DNA from: Metallibacterium scheffleri
Lineage (GTDB): Bacteria; Pseudomonadota; Gammaproteobacteria; Xanthomonadales; Rhodanobacteraceae
DNA: 64,000 nt
Direction: 5' to 3'
NCBI RefSeq assembly: GCF_002077135.1
Contig: NZ_LDOS01000002.1
Span: 1,699,865-1,763,864, forward strand
In this document: positions 50,581 to 59,534 of the stretch, one piece after another
How positions within the stretch are numbered: position 1 is the first letter of the stretch
Layout of the letters: each line of letters opens with the position of its first letter
The notes under the pieces: model-generated
What the model was told of the DNA's origin: nothing
Databases searched by the model: none
What the model saw: only the letters and a program-made list of their open reading frames with translations
Position numbers and translations under genes: made by a program

Positions 50581-50853
50581 TCATGCGCAGATCCGTGTGC
50601 CGGGATATGCGAGGGTGCCGATCGCATCGGCAGGGTAATGCGGCGGCCGCACGCGGTTCCTTGCCAGGTTCTGGGTGCTCGGCTGCAGCCGCGCGGCGGG
50701 GGTCGAGGTCGCTGCAAGCCCGGCACGGAGCGATGCGCCTGGGTATGCCAGCGTTGCCGCATGGACAGATGGCAACAGGGCGAACGGCAACGACAGGACC
50801 TGTGCGCGCGCATGTCTGTTGCGTGGAGCCGATGAAATCGACTTCGCGGTCAT
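50581..50853 (-). CDS. Hypothetical small exported protein
   Basis: This 90-residue frame starts at an ATG with a strong GGAGGA eight bases upstream and has a signal-peptide-like opening (RAQVLSLPFALLPSVHA). The rest is low in hydrophobic residues and carries two similar pieces, ATLAYPGASLRAG and GTLAYPGTRICA. I know no family. It is the only candidate gene in the ~570 bp between 50438 and 51011; no promoter or terminator stands out there. It could be a chance open frame in GC-rich DNA. Confidence 0.3.
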   Translation of the reverse strand: MTAKSISSAPRNRHARAQVLSLPFALLPSVHAATLAYPGASLRAGLAATSTPAARLQPSTQNLARNRVRPPHYPADAIGTLAYPGTRICA

Positions 50854-51011
50854 GCGGTCGTTCCTCCGGACCCTTGTGCTACTCGCCACATCACCGCGCG
50901 CACCCAGCGCCGCAGCGCGGCCGCAGCGCGGGTGGCGTCAACGCGATACTGCGGATGCATCACATCGATGATCCGCGTCGGGCAGCACCACCGCGCTCGA
51001 CCAGATCGGCG

Positions 51012-52280
51012 TCACGACGTTGTCTGTGTCGCCACGCGACGCACCGAATCACTGCGCACATGCTTGTAGCGGAACAGGATCGCGAACAGCACCGTCACGA
51101 CCAGCGAATAGGCGGCGAACATCAGCCAGACGCCGTGCCACGCGATGCTGCCATCGGCTCGCGTGTAGTAATCGTTGATGAGCACGCCGCTGATCGAGCT
51201 GCCGAGCACCGCGCCGAAGCCGTTGGTCATCATCATGAACAGGCCCTGCGCGCTGGCGCGGATGCCGGGGTGCGCCTGCCCTTCGACGAACAGCGAGCCG
51301 GAGATGTTGAAGAAATCGAAGGCCATGCCGTACACCAGATTGGACAGGATGATCATCCACAGCAGCCCGTCGGGATTGCCATAGCCGAACAGGCCGAAAC
51401 GCAGCACCCAGGCGCACATGCTGATCAGCATCACGGTCTTGATGCCGAAGCGCCGCAGCACGAAGGGGATGGCCAGGATGAACGCGGTCTCCGACATCTG
51501 CGAGATCGACAGCACGATGTTCGGGTAGCGCACGGTGAGCAGGTCGCGATAGGCGGGCACGTTGGCGAAGCTGTGCAGGAAGGTGTCGCCGTAAGCGTTG
51601 GTCAGTTGCAGCGAAGCCCCCAGCGCCATGGCGAACAGGAAGAACACGGCCATGTTGTAGTTTTTCAGCAACGCGAACGCGCGCAGGCCCAAGGCATCGA
51701 TCAGCGAGTCATGGCGCACGTAGCGCGGCGGGCAGCGTGGCAGGGTGAACGCGTACAGGCCGAGGACCACGGCGGATGCGCCGGCCACGTAGAACTGGCT
51801 GGCACTCTTCTCGATATGCAGCAGGCTGATGGTCCACATGGCGACGATGAAACCGATCGTGCCCCAGACGCGGATCGGCGGGAAATCCCTGACCACGTCC
51901 GCGCCCTCGTCCTTGAGCGCGTTGTAGGACACCGTGTTCGACAGCGAGATCGTCGGCATGTAGAAGCACACGTTGAGCAGCATCACCCAGAACAGCGCCG
52001 CGGGACTGTCGATCAGCGGCACCATGAACAGCATGCAGGCACCGAGCAGGTGCAGGATGCCGTACAGGCGCTCGGCATTGATCCACTTGTCGGCGACGAT
52101 GCCCATCAGCGAGGGCATGAACAGCGAGGCGATGCCCATGGTCGAGAACACCGCGCCGAACTCGCTGGCCGACCAATGTCGGGTGAGGAACCAGTACGCG
52201 CCAAAGGTGGTCAGCCATGAACCCCAGACGAAGTACTCGAGGAAGTTCATGGCGATGAGGCGCAGCTTGGTGTTTTTCAT
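51012..52280 (-). CDS. Nucleoside:H+ symporter of the NupG/XapB type (MFS)
   Basis: This 422-residue carrier has 12 membrane helices. The opening KLRLIAMNFLEYFVWGSWLTTFGAYWF is the family signature. Further marks are NTVSYNALKD, the central cytoplasmic loop (RCPPRYVRHDSLIDALGL), MSETAFILAIPFVLRRFGIK and YGMAFDFFNISGSLFVEG. Relatives carry nucleosides in with protons; the exact substrate is open. The ATG at 52280 begins MKNTKLR. No nucleoside-catabolic genes adjoin it. A palindromic repeat lies ~120 bp upstream. Confidence 0.85.
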   Translation of the reverse strand: MKNTKLRLIAMNFLEYFVWGSWLTTFGAYWFLTRHWSASEFGAVFSTMGIASLFMPSLMGIVADKWINAERLYGILHLLGACMLFMVPLIDSPAALFWVMLLNVCFYMPTISLSNTVSYNALKDEGADVVRDFPPIRVWGTIGFIVAMWTISLLHIEKSASQFYVAGASAVVLGLYAFTLPRCPPRYVRHDSLIDALGLRAFALLKNYNMAVFFLFAMALGASLQLTNAYGDTFLHSFANVPAYRDLLTVRYPNIVLSISQMSETAFILAIPFVLRRFGIKTVMLISMCAWVLRFGLFGYGNPDGLLWMIILSNLVYGMAFDFFNISGSLFVEGQAHPGIRASAQGLFMMMTNGFGAVLGSSISGVLINDYYTRADGSIAWHGVWLMFAAYSLVVTVLFAILFRYKHVRSDSVRRVATQTTS

Positions 52281-52401
52281 GCGCGAACCCTGTTTGCGTT
52301 GAACCCCGGCCGCCGGCCGCGCACTGGCCAGCGGCGCCGCACGCGGCTTCGTCGTTTCGGCGCAGTGTTGCACAGCCGCGCATGGCCGGCAGGCGGCACC
52401 G

Positions 52402-52560
52402 CTCAGAGTCTGTGAAAAATTCCGCGTCGTGCGGAATTTTTCATCGGCGCGTCCGGCACAGGTCCGTACGCGCCTCCGCGAAGCAGCCACTCGCGTGACC
52501 GCTTCGCGTCCGGCCATCCATGGCCGGGCTGAGAGGCCGGAAAATTCACAGCCTCTCAGC
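52402..52560. repeat. Palindromic intergenic repeat element, long form, copy 2
   Basis: This is nearly the reverse complement of 902-1057: CTCAGAGTCTGTGAAAAATT at the left, AAATTCACAGCCTCTCAG at the right, with the same CCATCCATGG palindrome, CGCGAAGC/GCTTCGCG arms and GTCCGGCACAGGT block between. As with copy 1, one end overlaps a stop codon, here the TGA of the acylphosphatase gene (52556-52558, minus strand), and the element then points away from that gene. Confidence 0.78.
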
Positions 52561-52840
52561 GCACGCCGAAGCCGCTACCGATCGCCGCGTCCGCTGTCGC
52601 AGCGGCTTCCTGCACGCCTGCCACGCGCGCGGCGGGCGGACCCTGTCGCAGCCATTGCGCGAGCCGATCCAGCGCCGCGTCATCGCCTTGCGCGATGACC
52701 TCCACGCATCCGTCGGGCAGGTTGCACGCGTAGCCATCCAGGCCCAGCGCCAGCGCTCGCGCCTGCGTGCTGGCGCGAAATGCCACGCCCTGCACGCGAC
52801 CTTCGATCAGCCAGCGGCGTGCGCTCACGGCGCGGGCCAT
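52556..52840 (-). CDS. Acylphosphatase
   Basis: This 94-residue enzyme hydrolyses acyl phosphates. Both catalytic residues are present: the arginine of GRVQGVAFR (R22) and the asparagine of GYACNLPDG (N40), with CVEVIAQGDD following. The length is normal for the family. The ATG at 52840 overlaps the end of the thioredoxin-like gene by 16 bp, so it is the third gene of a yihY-tlpA-acylphosphatase operon. The stop is part of a palindromic repeat. Confidence 0.93.
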   Translation of the reverse strand: MARAVSARRWLIEGRVQGVAFRASTQARALALGLDGYACNLPDGCVEVIAQGDDAALDRLAQWLRQGPPAARVAGVQEAAATADAAIGSGFGVR

Positions 52841-53343
52841 TGCGGGTGCAGCGTGCGCGCGGCGGCGATGGCGGCATCCAGTTTGGCGCCGTCGATGGGG
52901 CCAATGAAATGCTTCACCAGCGTGCCATCGGGCGCCAGCAGATACGTCGATGGGAATTCCTGCGGCTCGGGCATGGCCGTGGGCGGCGACTCCAGATCGA
53001 TCAGCACCACCGGATAACTGACCGGGTGCTTGCGCATGAACTGCGCGAATTCGCGCGCGGTGATGCCGTCGTAGGCCATGCCCAGCGCGGCGACATGCGC
53101 GGCATGCCGCTGCACCCACGCAGAGATCTGCGGCATCTCGCGCAGGCACGGGCCGCACCACGTCGCCCATTGATTGAGGACCACCCACTTGCCGCGCTCG
53201 GCGGCGAGGTTGAAGGTGCTGCCGTCGAGGGTGCGCAGGTTCAGTTGCAGCGGCGCCGCGGCGGGCAGCGCCCACGTCGGCGCGACAGCCAGCAAGGCCA
53301 GCAGCGCGAGCGCGCGCAGGATTTTCTGTGCAGGGATATTCAT
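52825..53343 (-). CDS. TlpA-like thioredoxin-fold protein, periplasmic
   Basis: This 172-residue protein has an N-terminal signal (ILRALALLALLAVAPTWALPAAA) and a TlpA/ResA-type thioredoxin domain. The active site is WATWCGPCLREMP (CGPC near residue 65), followed by FPSTYLLAPDGTLVKHFIGPID with the cis-proline at FPST. It should reduce or exchange disulfides in the periplasm; the target is unknown. The start overlaps the yihY stop by ATGA. Confidence 0.9.
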   Translation of the reverse strand: MNIPAQKILRALALLALLAVAPTWALPAAAPLQLNLRTLDGSTFNLAAERGKWVVLNQWATWCGPCLREMPQISAWVQRHAAHVAALGMAYDGITAREFAQFMRKHPVSYPVVLIDLESPPTAMPEPQEFPSTYLLAPDGTLVKHFIGPIDGAKLDAAIAAARTLHPQWPAP

Positions 53344-54608
53344 GTCGTGGAACTCTGCGCCGCGTTGCGTGAAGTATCCGTCGGCGGCTGCAGGCTGGCG
53401 AGATCGGCGCCCAGCCCCGCCTCCAGCGCCTGCCCCAGCGCGGCGAGCTGCGCGGCCAGCGCCGGCGGCAGGTCCTGCGCGGCGCTGGCCAGCAGCGCCG
53501 CCGAGGCTGGCAGACGGTAATGTCCGGCGGCGTACAAATCGGCCAGGTGCACGCCATGCAGGCTGCGCGTGAGCAACCAGTCACCCAGCTCCGAGCGTTG
53601 CAGCAGGCGCGCCTGCTCGAGCTCGTCGAGGTAACGCGTCAGCGTGTCCTCGGTGAGAAACGGCAGCGCGTGACGCAATGCGGCGTTGTCCAGCGGCGCC
53701 CCGCGCTGCTGTGCGGCGGCCAGCACCGCGAGCACGCGCAGCAGGCCGACGAACTCGGTTCCGCGCGGCAGACGCATGGCCTGCGGCACATACTGGAATG
53801 CGGCGAAGGCGGCAGTGAGCGAGGCGCCAGCCAGTACGATCACCCACGACACGTAGACCCAGATCAGGAAAATCGGCAATGCCGCCAGCGCGCCGTAGAT
53901 GGCGCGATAGGAGCTCATGTGCAGCACGTACAAGGCGAACCCGTGACGCGCCGCCGAGAACGCCAGCGCCGCGAGCAGCGCGCCACCCAGTGCATGGCGC
54001 AGCGCCACGCGTCGATTCGGAATCAGCAGATACATCGCCAGCAACCCGATCCAGGTGATCAGGAATGGCGCCAGGTCCAGCAGATATCCGCCCAGTCCGA
54101 GATGCTGGTTGGCCTGCGCCAGCCATGGCAGCGCCAGCAGGTACGAACTGACCACCAGACCGCCGACCACCAGCAACGGCCCCAGCGTCAGCGCCGCCCA
54201 GAACGTGAGGAAGCGCAGCACGCCGCGCCGCCGTCGGGTGACGCGCCAGATGCGATTGAAGCGCTCCTCGATCGCCGCCATCATCAGCAAGGCAGTGAAC
54301 AACAGGATGGCGGCGCTGGCCGCGGTCATGCGGCTGGCATTGCCGGCAAAACGCAACAGTTCCTTTTCCACCGCCGCGCCGGTGGCCGGTACCAGATTGC
54401 GAAACACGAATGCTGAAATCGTATCGCTCCAGTGCGCCCAGGCCGGAAACATCGATACGATGCCCAGCGTCGTCGCCAACAGCGGCACCAGAGCGAACAC
54501 CGTGGTGTAGGACAGCGCGCCCGCGGTCTCCAGCAGCCGGTCCTCGCGCAACCGCTGCCAGGCGAAGGCGATGAAGGCACGCACGCGTTCGCGATCGATC
54601 GGTTTCAT
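53340..54608 (-). CDS. YihY/BrkB-family inner-membrane protein
   Basis: This 422-residue protein has six to seven membrane helices over residues ~25-280 in the YihY pattern: LLETAGALSYTTVFALVPLLATTLGIVS, IEERFNRIWRV, GLLAMYLLIPNRRVALRHALGGALLAAL and YGALAALPIFLIWVYVSWVIVLAGASLTAAF. A ~120-residue cytoplasmic tail follows with a winged-helix look (HALPFLTEDTLTRYLDELEQARLLQR). The family was once named RNase BN, which is wrong; the function remains unsettled. The ATG at 54608 begins MKPIDRERV. First gene of the operon, divergent from wrbA. Confidence 0.87.
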   Translation of the reverse strand: MKPIDRERVRAFIAFAWQRLREDRLLETAGALSYTTVFALVPLLATTLGIVSMFPAWAHWSDTISAFVFRNLVPATGAAVEKELLRFAGNASRMTAASAAILLFTALLMMAAIEERFNRIWRVTRRRRGVLRFLTFWAALTLGPLLVVGGLVVSSYLLALPWLAQANQHLGLGGYLLDLAPFLITWIGLLAMYLLIPNRRVALRHALGGALLAALAFSAARHGFALYVLHMSSYRAIYGALAALPIFLIWVYVSWVIVLAGASLTAAFAAFQYVPQAMRLPRGTEFVGLLRVLAVLAAAQQRGAPLDNAALRHALPFLTEDTLTRYLDELEQARLLQRSELGDWLLTRSLHGVHLADLYAAGHYRLPASAALLASAAQDLPPALAAQLAALGQALEAGLGADLASLQPPTDTSRNAAQSSTT

Positions 54609-54656
54609 GCGTGCAGGGTATCGACATGCAAGCCCGAAAACACCTTGCCCGCGTGA

Positions 54657-55292
<636 letters not shown>

Positions 55293-55326
55293 GCGCGCCG
55301 GGGCATGCGCGCCCGGCGGCGGCGCC

Positions 55327-55653
55327 ATGAGCGCTTTGCGCGTCGGCCAACTGGCCTGGCTGTCGCTGGCGCTGCTGCAAGTGCTGTGGCATGGCTGGCT
55401 GCGCGCGGCGCCGCCCGAGCTGATCCCCGTGGTCTTGGCGCTGGCCTTGTTGCCGCTGGCGCTGCCGCTGCTGGCGCGCAGCGCCGCGCGCCGGCTGTGG
55501 TGGGCGGCGGTGGCGGCGTTGCTGTATTTCAGCCACGGCGTGATGGTCGCCTGGGCCATGCATGGCCTGCCACGCGCCCTGGGTTGCAGCGAACTGCTGC
55601 TGGCCGTGCTGCTGATCGGTGCCACCGGAGCGGCGGGGCGACGCGCGCGCTGA
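55327..55653 (+). CDS. DUF2069 membrane protein
   Basis: This 108-residue protein has four closely spaced membrane helices: QLAWLSLALLQVLWHGWL, LIPVVLALALLPLALPLLA, LWWAAVAALLYFSHGVMVAWAM and CSELLLAVLLIGATGAA. The FSHGVMVAW segment is typical of DUF2069. No function is known. The ATG at 55327 is in the short gap after wrbA and probably shares its transcript. Confidence 0.8.
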   Translation: MSALRVGQLAWLSLALLQVLWHGWLRAAPPELIPVVLALALLPLALPLLARSAARRLWWAAVAALLYFSHGVMVAWAMHGLPRALGCSELLLAVLLIGATGAAGRRAR

Positions 55654-55812
55654 GCGCGGCGCAACCATCATGCGATCCAGGCAGGTGCGCGGATCGATCG
55701 GCCACGCACTGGCAACACGGCGGCCATGGGCGCAACGCCGCTTGTGCGCCGCGCCTCGCCGTCGCGGGCGATGCGGCCTAGCATGTGCGCATCCGCGATA
55801 TTGGAGCGCGCC

Positions 55813-57462
55813 ATGGGCTTCATCCAGCAGGGTCCGCAGCTCGCGCATCCACTGCACCACGACCGCGTGCTGCGCGGCTGGTTGCAGCACAACCTGGACG
55901 CGGCCGCGCACGCCGCGCTGCTGCCGGACCTGCAGGCGCTGGCCGACTACGCGCTGCAAGCCTATGCGCGACGCCAAGGCACGCCACGCCGCGAGCCGCA
56001 ACTGACGCAGTGGGATGCCTGGGGCCGGCGCGTGGATCGCATCGCGTTGACGCCGGCCTGGGAGGAAGGCGCGGCACTCACCGCGGCGCACGGCCTGCTG
56101 TGGGCCGGACATGCCGCCGATGCGCGCGGCATGCAGCGCGCCGCACAATTCGCGCGCGTGTACCTGTACCACGTCGCCAGCGAGTTCTACACCTGTCCGC
56201 TGGCGATGACCGACGGCGCCGCCACCGCGCTCAAGGCCAGCGGCGATGCCACGCTGCTGCAGCGCGCGCTGCCGCGTTTCCTGAGCCGCGATGCCGCCAC
56301 GCTGTGGCTGTCGGGACAGTGGATGACCGAGACCAGCGGCGGCTCGGATGTGTCGCGCAGCGAGGTCGAGGCACATCAGGATGCCTCCGGCCAGTGGCGC
56401 CTGCACGGGCGCAAGTGGTTCACCTCGGCCATCATCGGCGAGGCCGCGCTGACGCTGGCAAGACCCAGCGGCGCCGGCGCCGGCAACGATGCGCTGGGCA
56501 TGTTCTACGTGGAAACGCACGCCACCGATGGCGCCTGGCAGCTGGGGCTGCGCATCCAGCGCCTGAAGGACAAGCTGGGCACGCGCGAATTGCCCACCGC
56601 CGAGATCGAGCTCGACGGCCTCGCCGCCACGCCCGTGGGTGAACCGCGCCACGGCGTGCGCCGGATCGCGCCGATGCTCAACATCACCCGTACCTGGAAC
56701 GCGATCTGCGCGCTGGCCAGCATGCGCCGCGCGCTGGCACTGGCGCTGGACTACGCCACGCGCCGCGAGGCCTTTGGCGCGCTGCTGATCGACAAGCCGC
56801 TGCACCGCGACACGCTGGCCGGCCTCAACGCCGAGTTCGAGGCCGCGTTCGCGCTGGGCTTCGGCGTGGCGCGGCTGCTCGGCGAGGTCGAGGCCGGACT
56901 GGCCGATGCCGAGACCCAGGCTGTCTGGCGCATCCTCACGCCGCTGGCCAAGCTGTGGACCGGCAAGCTCGCGGTGCGCATCACCTCGGAATGCCTGGAA
57001 GCCTGCGGCGGCGCCGGCTACATCGAGGATACCGGTCTGCCGCAACTGCTGCGTGATGCGCAGGTGTATCCGATCTGGGAAGGCACCACCAACGTGCTGG
57101 CGCTGGATACCTTGCGCGCGCTGGGCGGCGATGATCTGTCGCCGTTCGCGACATGGCTGCAGCGGCAATGGCCGCAGGAGATCCCCGGCGCCACGACGAT
57201 GCAGGCCGCGCTGGCCGCGGCAGCGCAGTGGCTGCTGCCGGCCAGCCGCGAGCGCGCGCTGCTGGAAGCGGGCGCGCGCGGCATGGCGCTGACCCTGGCG
57301 CGCTGCGCGGCGGCCACGCTGCTGGCGCGACAGGCGCAGACCGCCGCCGTGCTCGGTGACCTGCGTGCGGCGGCGTCCCTGCGCCGCTTTCTCGGCCACG
57401 GCCTGCTGCGCCTGAATGCATCCAGCGCCGCGGACTGCGCGGCGATCCTGGCGCAGGATTGA
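55813..57462 (+). CDS. Acyl-CoA dehydrogenase, AidB-like long form
   Basis: This 549-residue flavoprotein is longer than ordinary acyl-CoA dehydrogenases (~380). It has an extra ~160-residue N-terminal part (GPQLAHPLHHDRVLRGWLQ) and a C-terminal helical domain, as in AidB and the ACAD families related to it. FAD-binding landmarks are present (LSGQWMTETSGGSDVSRSE, KWFTSAIIGEA, IQRLKDKLGTREL), as is the active-site glutamate region VYPIWEGTTNVLALD. It should oxidise an acyl-CoA; a DNA-protective role as for AidB is possible but not shown. The ATG at 55813 follows GGAGCG. Confidence 0.88.
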   Translation: MGFIQQGPQLAHPLHHDRVLRGWLQHNLDAAAHAALLPDLQALADYALQAYARRQGTPRREPQLTQWDAWGRRVDRIALTPAWEEGAALTAAHGLLWAGHAADARGMQRAAQFARVYLYHVASEFYTCPLAMTDGAATALKASGDATLLQRALPRFLSRDAATLWLSGQWMTETSGGSDVSRSEVEAHQDASGQWRLHGRKWFTSAIIGEAALTLARPSGAGAGNDALGMFYVETHATDGAWQLGLRIQRLKDKLGTRELPTAEIELDGLAATPVGEPRHGVRRIAPMLNITRTWNAICALASMRRALALALDYATRREAFGALLIDKPLHRDTLAGLNAEFEAAFALGFGVARLLGEVEAGLADAETQAVWRILTPLAKLWTGKLAVRITSECLEACGGAGYIEDTGLPQLLRDAQVYPIWEGTTNVLALDTLRALGGDDLSPFATWLQRQWPQEIPGATTMQAALAAAAQWLLPASRERALLEAGARGMALTLARCAAATLLARQAQTAAVLGDLRAAASLRRFLGHGLLRLNASSAADCAAILAQD

Positions 57463-57525
57463 GCGCGCCACAGGCCACGGCTGCGGGTACGCTATGCGGC
57501 TGATCCGTCTTCAACGAGCGCGTCC

Positions 57526-58017
57526 ATGGACCAGCTTTGCATCGTCACCACCGGTGGCACCATCGACAAGATCTACTTCGATGACAAGTCCGATTACCAG
57601 ATCGGCGAGCCGCAGATCGGGCAGATCCTGACCGGCCTCGGCGTGGCCTTCCGCTGCAACGTGATCCCGCTGATGCGCAAGGATTCGCTGCACATGGACG
57701 CCGCCGACCGCGCGCTGCTGCGCGAGGTGATCGAGCGCCAGAGCGAACGCCACGTACTGGTGACCCACGGCACCGACACCATGGTGGAAACCGCGCAGGC
57801 GCTGCATGGCATCGTCGGCAAGGTGATCGTGCTGACCGGCGCATTGAATCCGGCGCGCTTCACCGGCTCGGACGCGGTGTTCAATATCGGCTGCGCGGTG
57901 GGCGCGGTGCAGGCGCTGCCCGATGGCGTGTGGATCGCCATGAACGGCCGTATCTGGGATCCGGCCAAGGTGCGCAAGAACCGCGACGCCAACCGCTTCG
58001 AGGCCAGCGGTGCCTGA
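57526..58017 (+). CDS. Short asparaginase-domain protein
   Basis: This 163-residue protein corresponds to the N-terminal domain of type I/II asparaginases. The nucleophile loop TTGGTIDKIY and the second threonine/aspartate motif VTHGTDTMVETA are intact, then VIVLTGALNPARFTGSDAVFNIGCA. The C-terminal domain (~150 residues) that helps form the active site in the tetramer is missing, and no frameshifted remainder is seen, so this is the short family and not a broken gene. Activity on asparagine is uncertain. Confidence 0.8.
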   Translation: MDQLCIVTTGGTIDKIYFDDKSDYQIGEPQIGQILTGLGVAFRCNVIPLMRKDSLHMDAADRALLREVIERQSERHVLVTHGTDTMVETAQALHGIVGKVIVLTGALNPARFTGSDAVFNIGCAVGAVQALPDGVWIAMNGRIWDPAKVRKNRDANRFEASGA

Positions 58018-58058
58018 GGCCCGGGTGGCGCGCCACGGCCCGCGCGCAGTCCGCACTG

Positions 58059-58994
58059 TCAGGTACGCAGCTCGCGCGGCAGGGCGAAGGTGATGGTTTC
58101 CGCCGTGCCATCCAGCTCGTGGATGGCGCTGGCGCCAGCGTCGTGCAAATGCTGGATCACGGCACGCACCAGTTGCTCCGGCGCCGAGGCGCCGGCGGTC
58201 AGGCCGATGCGGCGCACGCCGGCCAGCCACGCCGGATCGACCGATTCGGGGCCGTCGATCAGATACGCCGGCACGCCCTGTTTTTCGGCCAGTTCGCGCA
58301 GGCGATTGGAGTTGGAGCTGCTGGCCGATCCGACCACCAGCACCAGGTCGACCTGCCCCGCCAGCAGACGCACCGCGTCCTGACGATTCTGCGTGGCGTA
58401 GCAGATGTCGTCCTTGCGCGGCCCATCGATGACAGGGAAGCGCGCGCGCAGCGCATCGACGATGGCGCGCGTGTCCTCCACCGACAGCGTGGTCTGGGTG
58501 ACATAGGCGATGTTCTCGGGCTGTGCCGTATGCAAGCGCGCGACGTCGGCCACCGATTCGACCAGGCGGATGTGCCCGCCGAAGCGCGCATGCCACTGGC
58601 CCATGGTGCCCTCGACCTCGGGGTGACCGGCGTGACCGACCAGCACCACGTCCTTGCCCAGCCGGCCCAGGCGCGCGACCTCCATGTGCACCTTGGTTAC
58701 CAGCGGGCAGGTGGCATCGAACACGCGCAGGCCACGCGCCTCGGCCTGCGCGCGCACCTGCTGCGGCACACCGTGCGCGCTGAAGATCAGCGTGGCGCCG
58801 TCCGGCACATCGTCAAGACCCTCGACGAAGATCGCGCCGCGCGCGCGCAGACCTTCGACCACGAAACGGTTGTGCACCACCTCGTGGCGCACGTAGATGG
58901 GCGCGCCCCAAGACTCCAGCGCGCGCTCGACGATGGCGATGGCGCGGTCGACGCCGGCACAAAAGCCGCGCGGGTTGGCGAGGATTACTTCCAC
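58059..58994 (-). CDS. ispH: 4-hydroxy-3-methylbut-2-enyl diphosphate reductase
   Basis: This 311-residue iron-sulfur enzyme makes the last step of the MEP isoprenoid pathway, giving IPP and DMAPP. The three cluster cysteines are visible: [28 protein letters not shown] and [11 protein letters not shown]; also the substrate histidine of [10 protein letters not shown] and the [10 protein letters not shown] loop. The start is a GTG at 58994 ([11 protein letters not shown]), the family start; the frame runs on upstream into lspA without homology. Follows lspA by 28 bp, the usual order. Confidence 0.95.
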   Translation of the reverse strand: MEVILANPRGFCAGVDRAIAIVERALESWGAPIYVRHEVVHNRFVVEGLRARGAIFVEGLDDVPDGATLIFSAHGVPQQVRAQAEARGLRVFDATCPLVTKVHMEVARLGRLGKDVVLVGHAGHPEVEGTMGQWHARFGGHIRLVESVADVARLHTAQPENIAYVTQTTLSVEDTRAIVDALRARFPVIDGPRKDDICYATQNRQDAVRLLAGQVDLVLVVGSASSSNSNRLRELAEKQGVPAYLIDGPESVDPAWLAGVRRIGLTAGASAPEQLVRAVIQHLHDAGASAIHELDGTAETITFALPRELRT

Positions 58995-59022
58995 GATGCG
59001 GATACCGGATGAACCGCGCGCA

Positions 59023-59523
59023 TTATCGCCCCGCAGCGCGCGACGTGCCGAACAGCGCGAACCACACCAGCAGCACCGCGCCGATGGTGATCGACGAATC
59101 GGCCACATTGAATGCCGGGTAGTACCAGTCGTGCTTCCAGTGCACGAGGATGAAATCCACCACGTGACCCAGACGCAGGCGGTCGACCAGATTGCCCAGC
59201 GCGCCGCCGATGATCAGCGCATATGGCAGGGCGTTGCGCCAGGCACCGCGCGGCGTGCGCGCCAGCGCCACCATCAGCGCCGCGCTGATGCCAACGGCCA
59301 GCGCGGTGAACAGCCAGCGCTGCCAGCCGTCGGCGCTGGCCAGGAAACTGAAGGCCGCGCCGCGGTTGTAGGCAAGGGTCAGATCGAGCAGATGCGGAAT
59401 CAGCACACGCGTCTGACCGACCGCGAAATGCGCCACGATCAGCGCCTTGGTCAGTTGATCCAGCGCGATCACCGCCAGCGACAGCAGCAACCACGCCAGG
59501 GCGTTGGGACGCGGCAAGGACAT
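59023..59523 (-). CDS. lspA: Lipoprotein signal peptidase (SPase II)
   Basis: This 166-residue aspartic protease, with four membrane helices, cleaves prolipoproteins before the lipid-modified cysteine. The two catalytic aspartates are in [16 protein letters not shown] and [11 protein letters not shown]; the [11 protein letters not shown] segment is conserved. The ATG at 59523 begins [14 protein letters not shown], 11 bp after the ileS stop. Confidence 0.96.
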   Translation of the reverse strand: MSLPRPNALAWLLLSLAVIALDQLTKALIVAHFAVGQTRVLIPHLLDLTLAYNRGAAFSFLASADGWQRWLFTALAVGISAALMVALARTPRGAWRNALPYALIIGGALGNLVDRLRLGHVVDFILVHWKHDWYYPAFNVADSSITIGAVLLVWFALFGTSRAAGR

Positions 59524-59534
59524 GGGGCGCACGC

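Noticed and set aside
57526..58017. Truncated asparaginase pseudogene
   Set aside because: The sequence after the stop shows no remaining asparaginase C-terminal part in any frame, the catalytic motifs are intact, and short asparaginase-domain proteins of this length are known.
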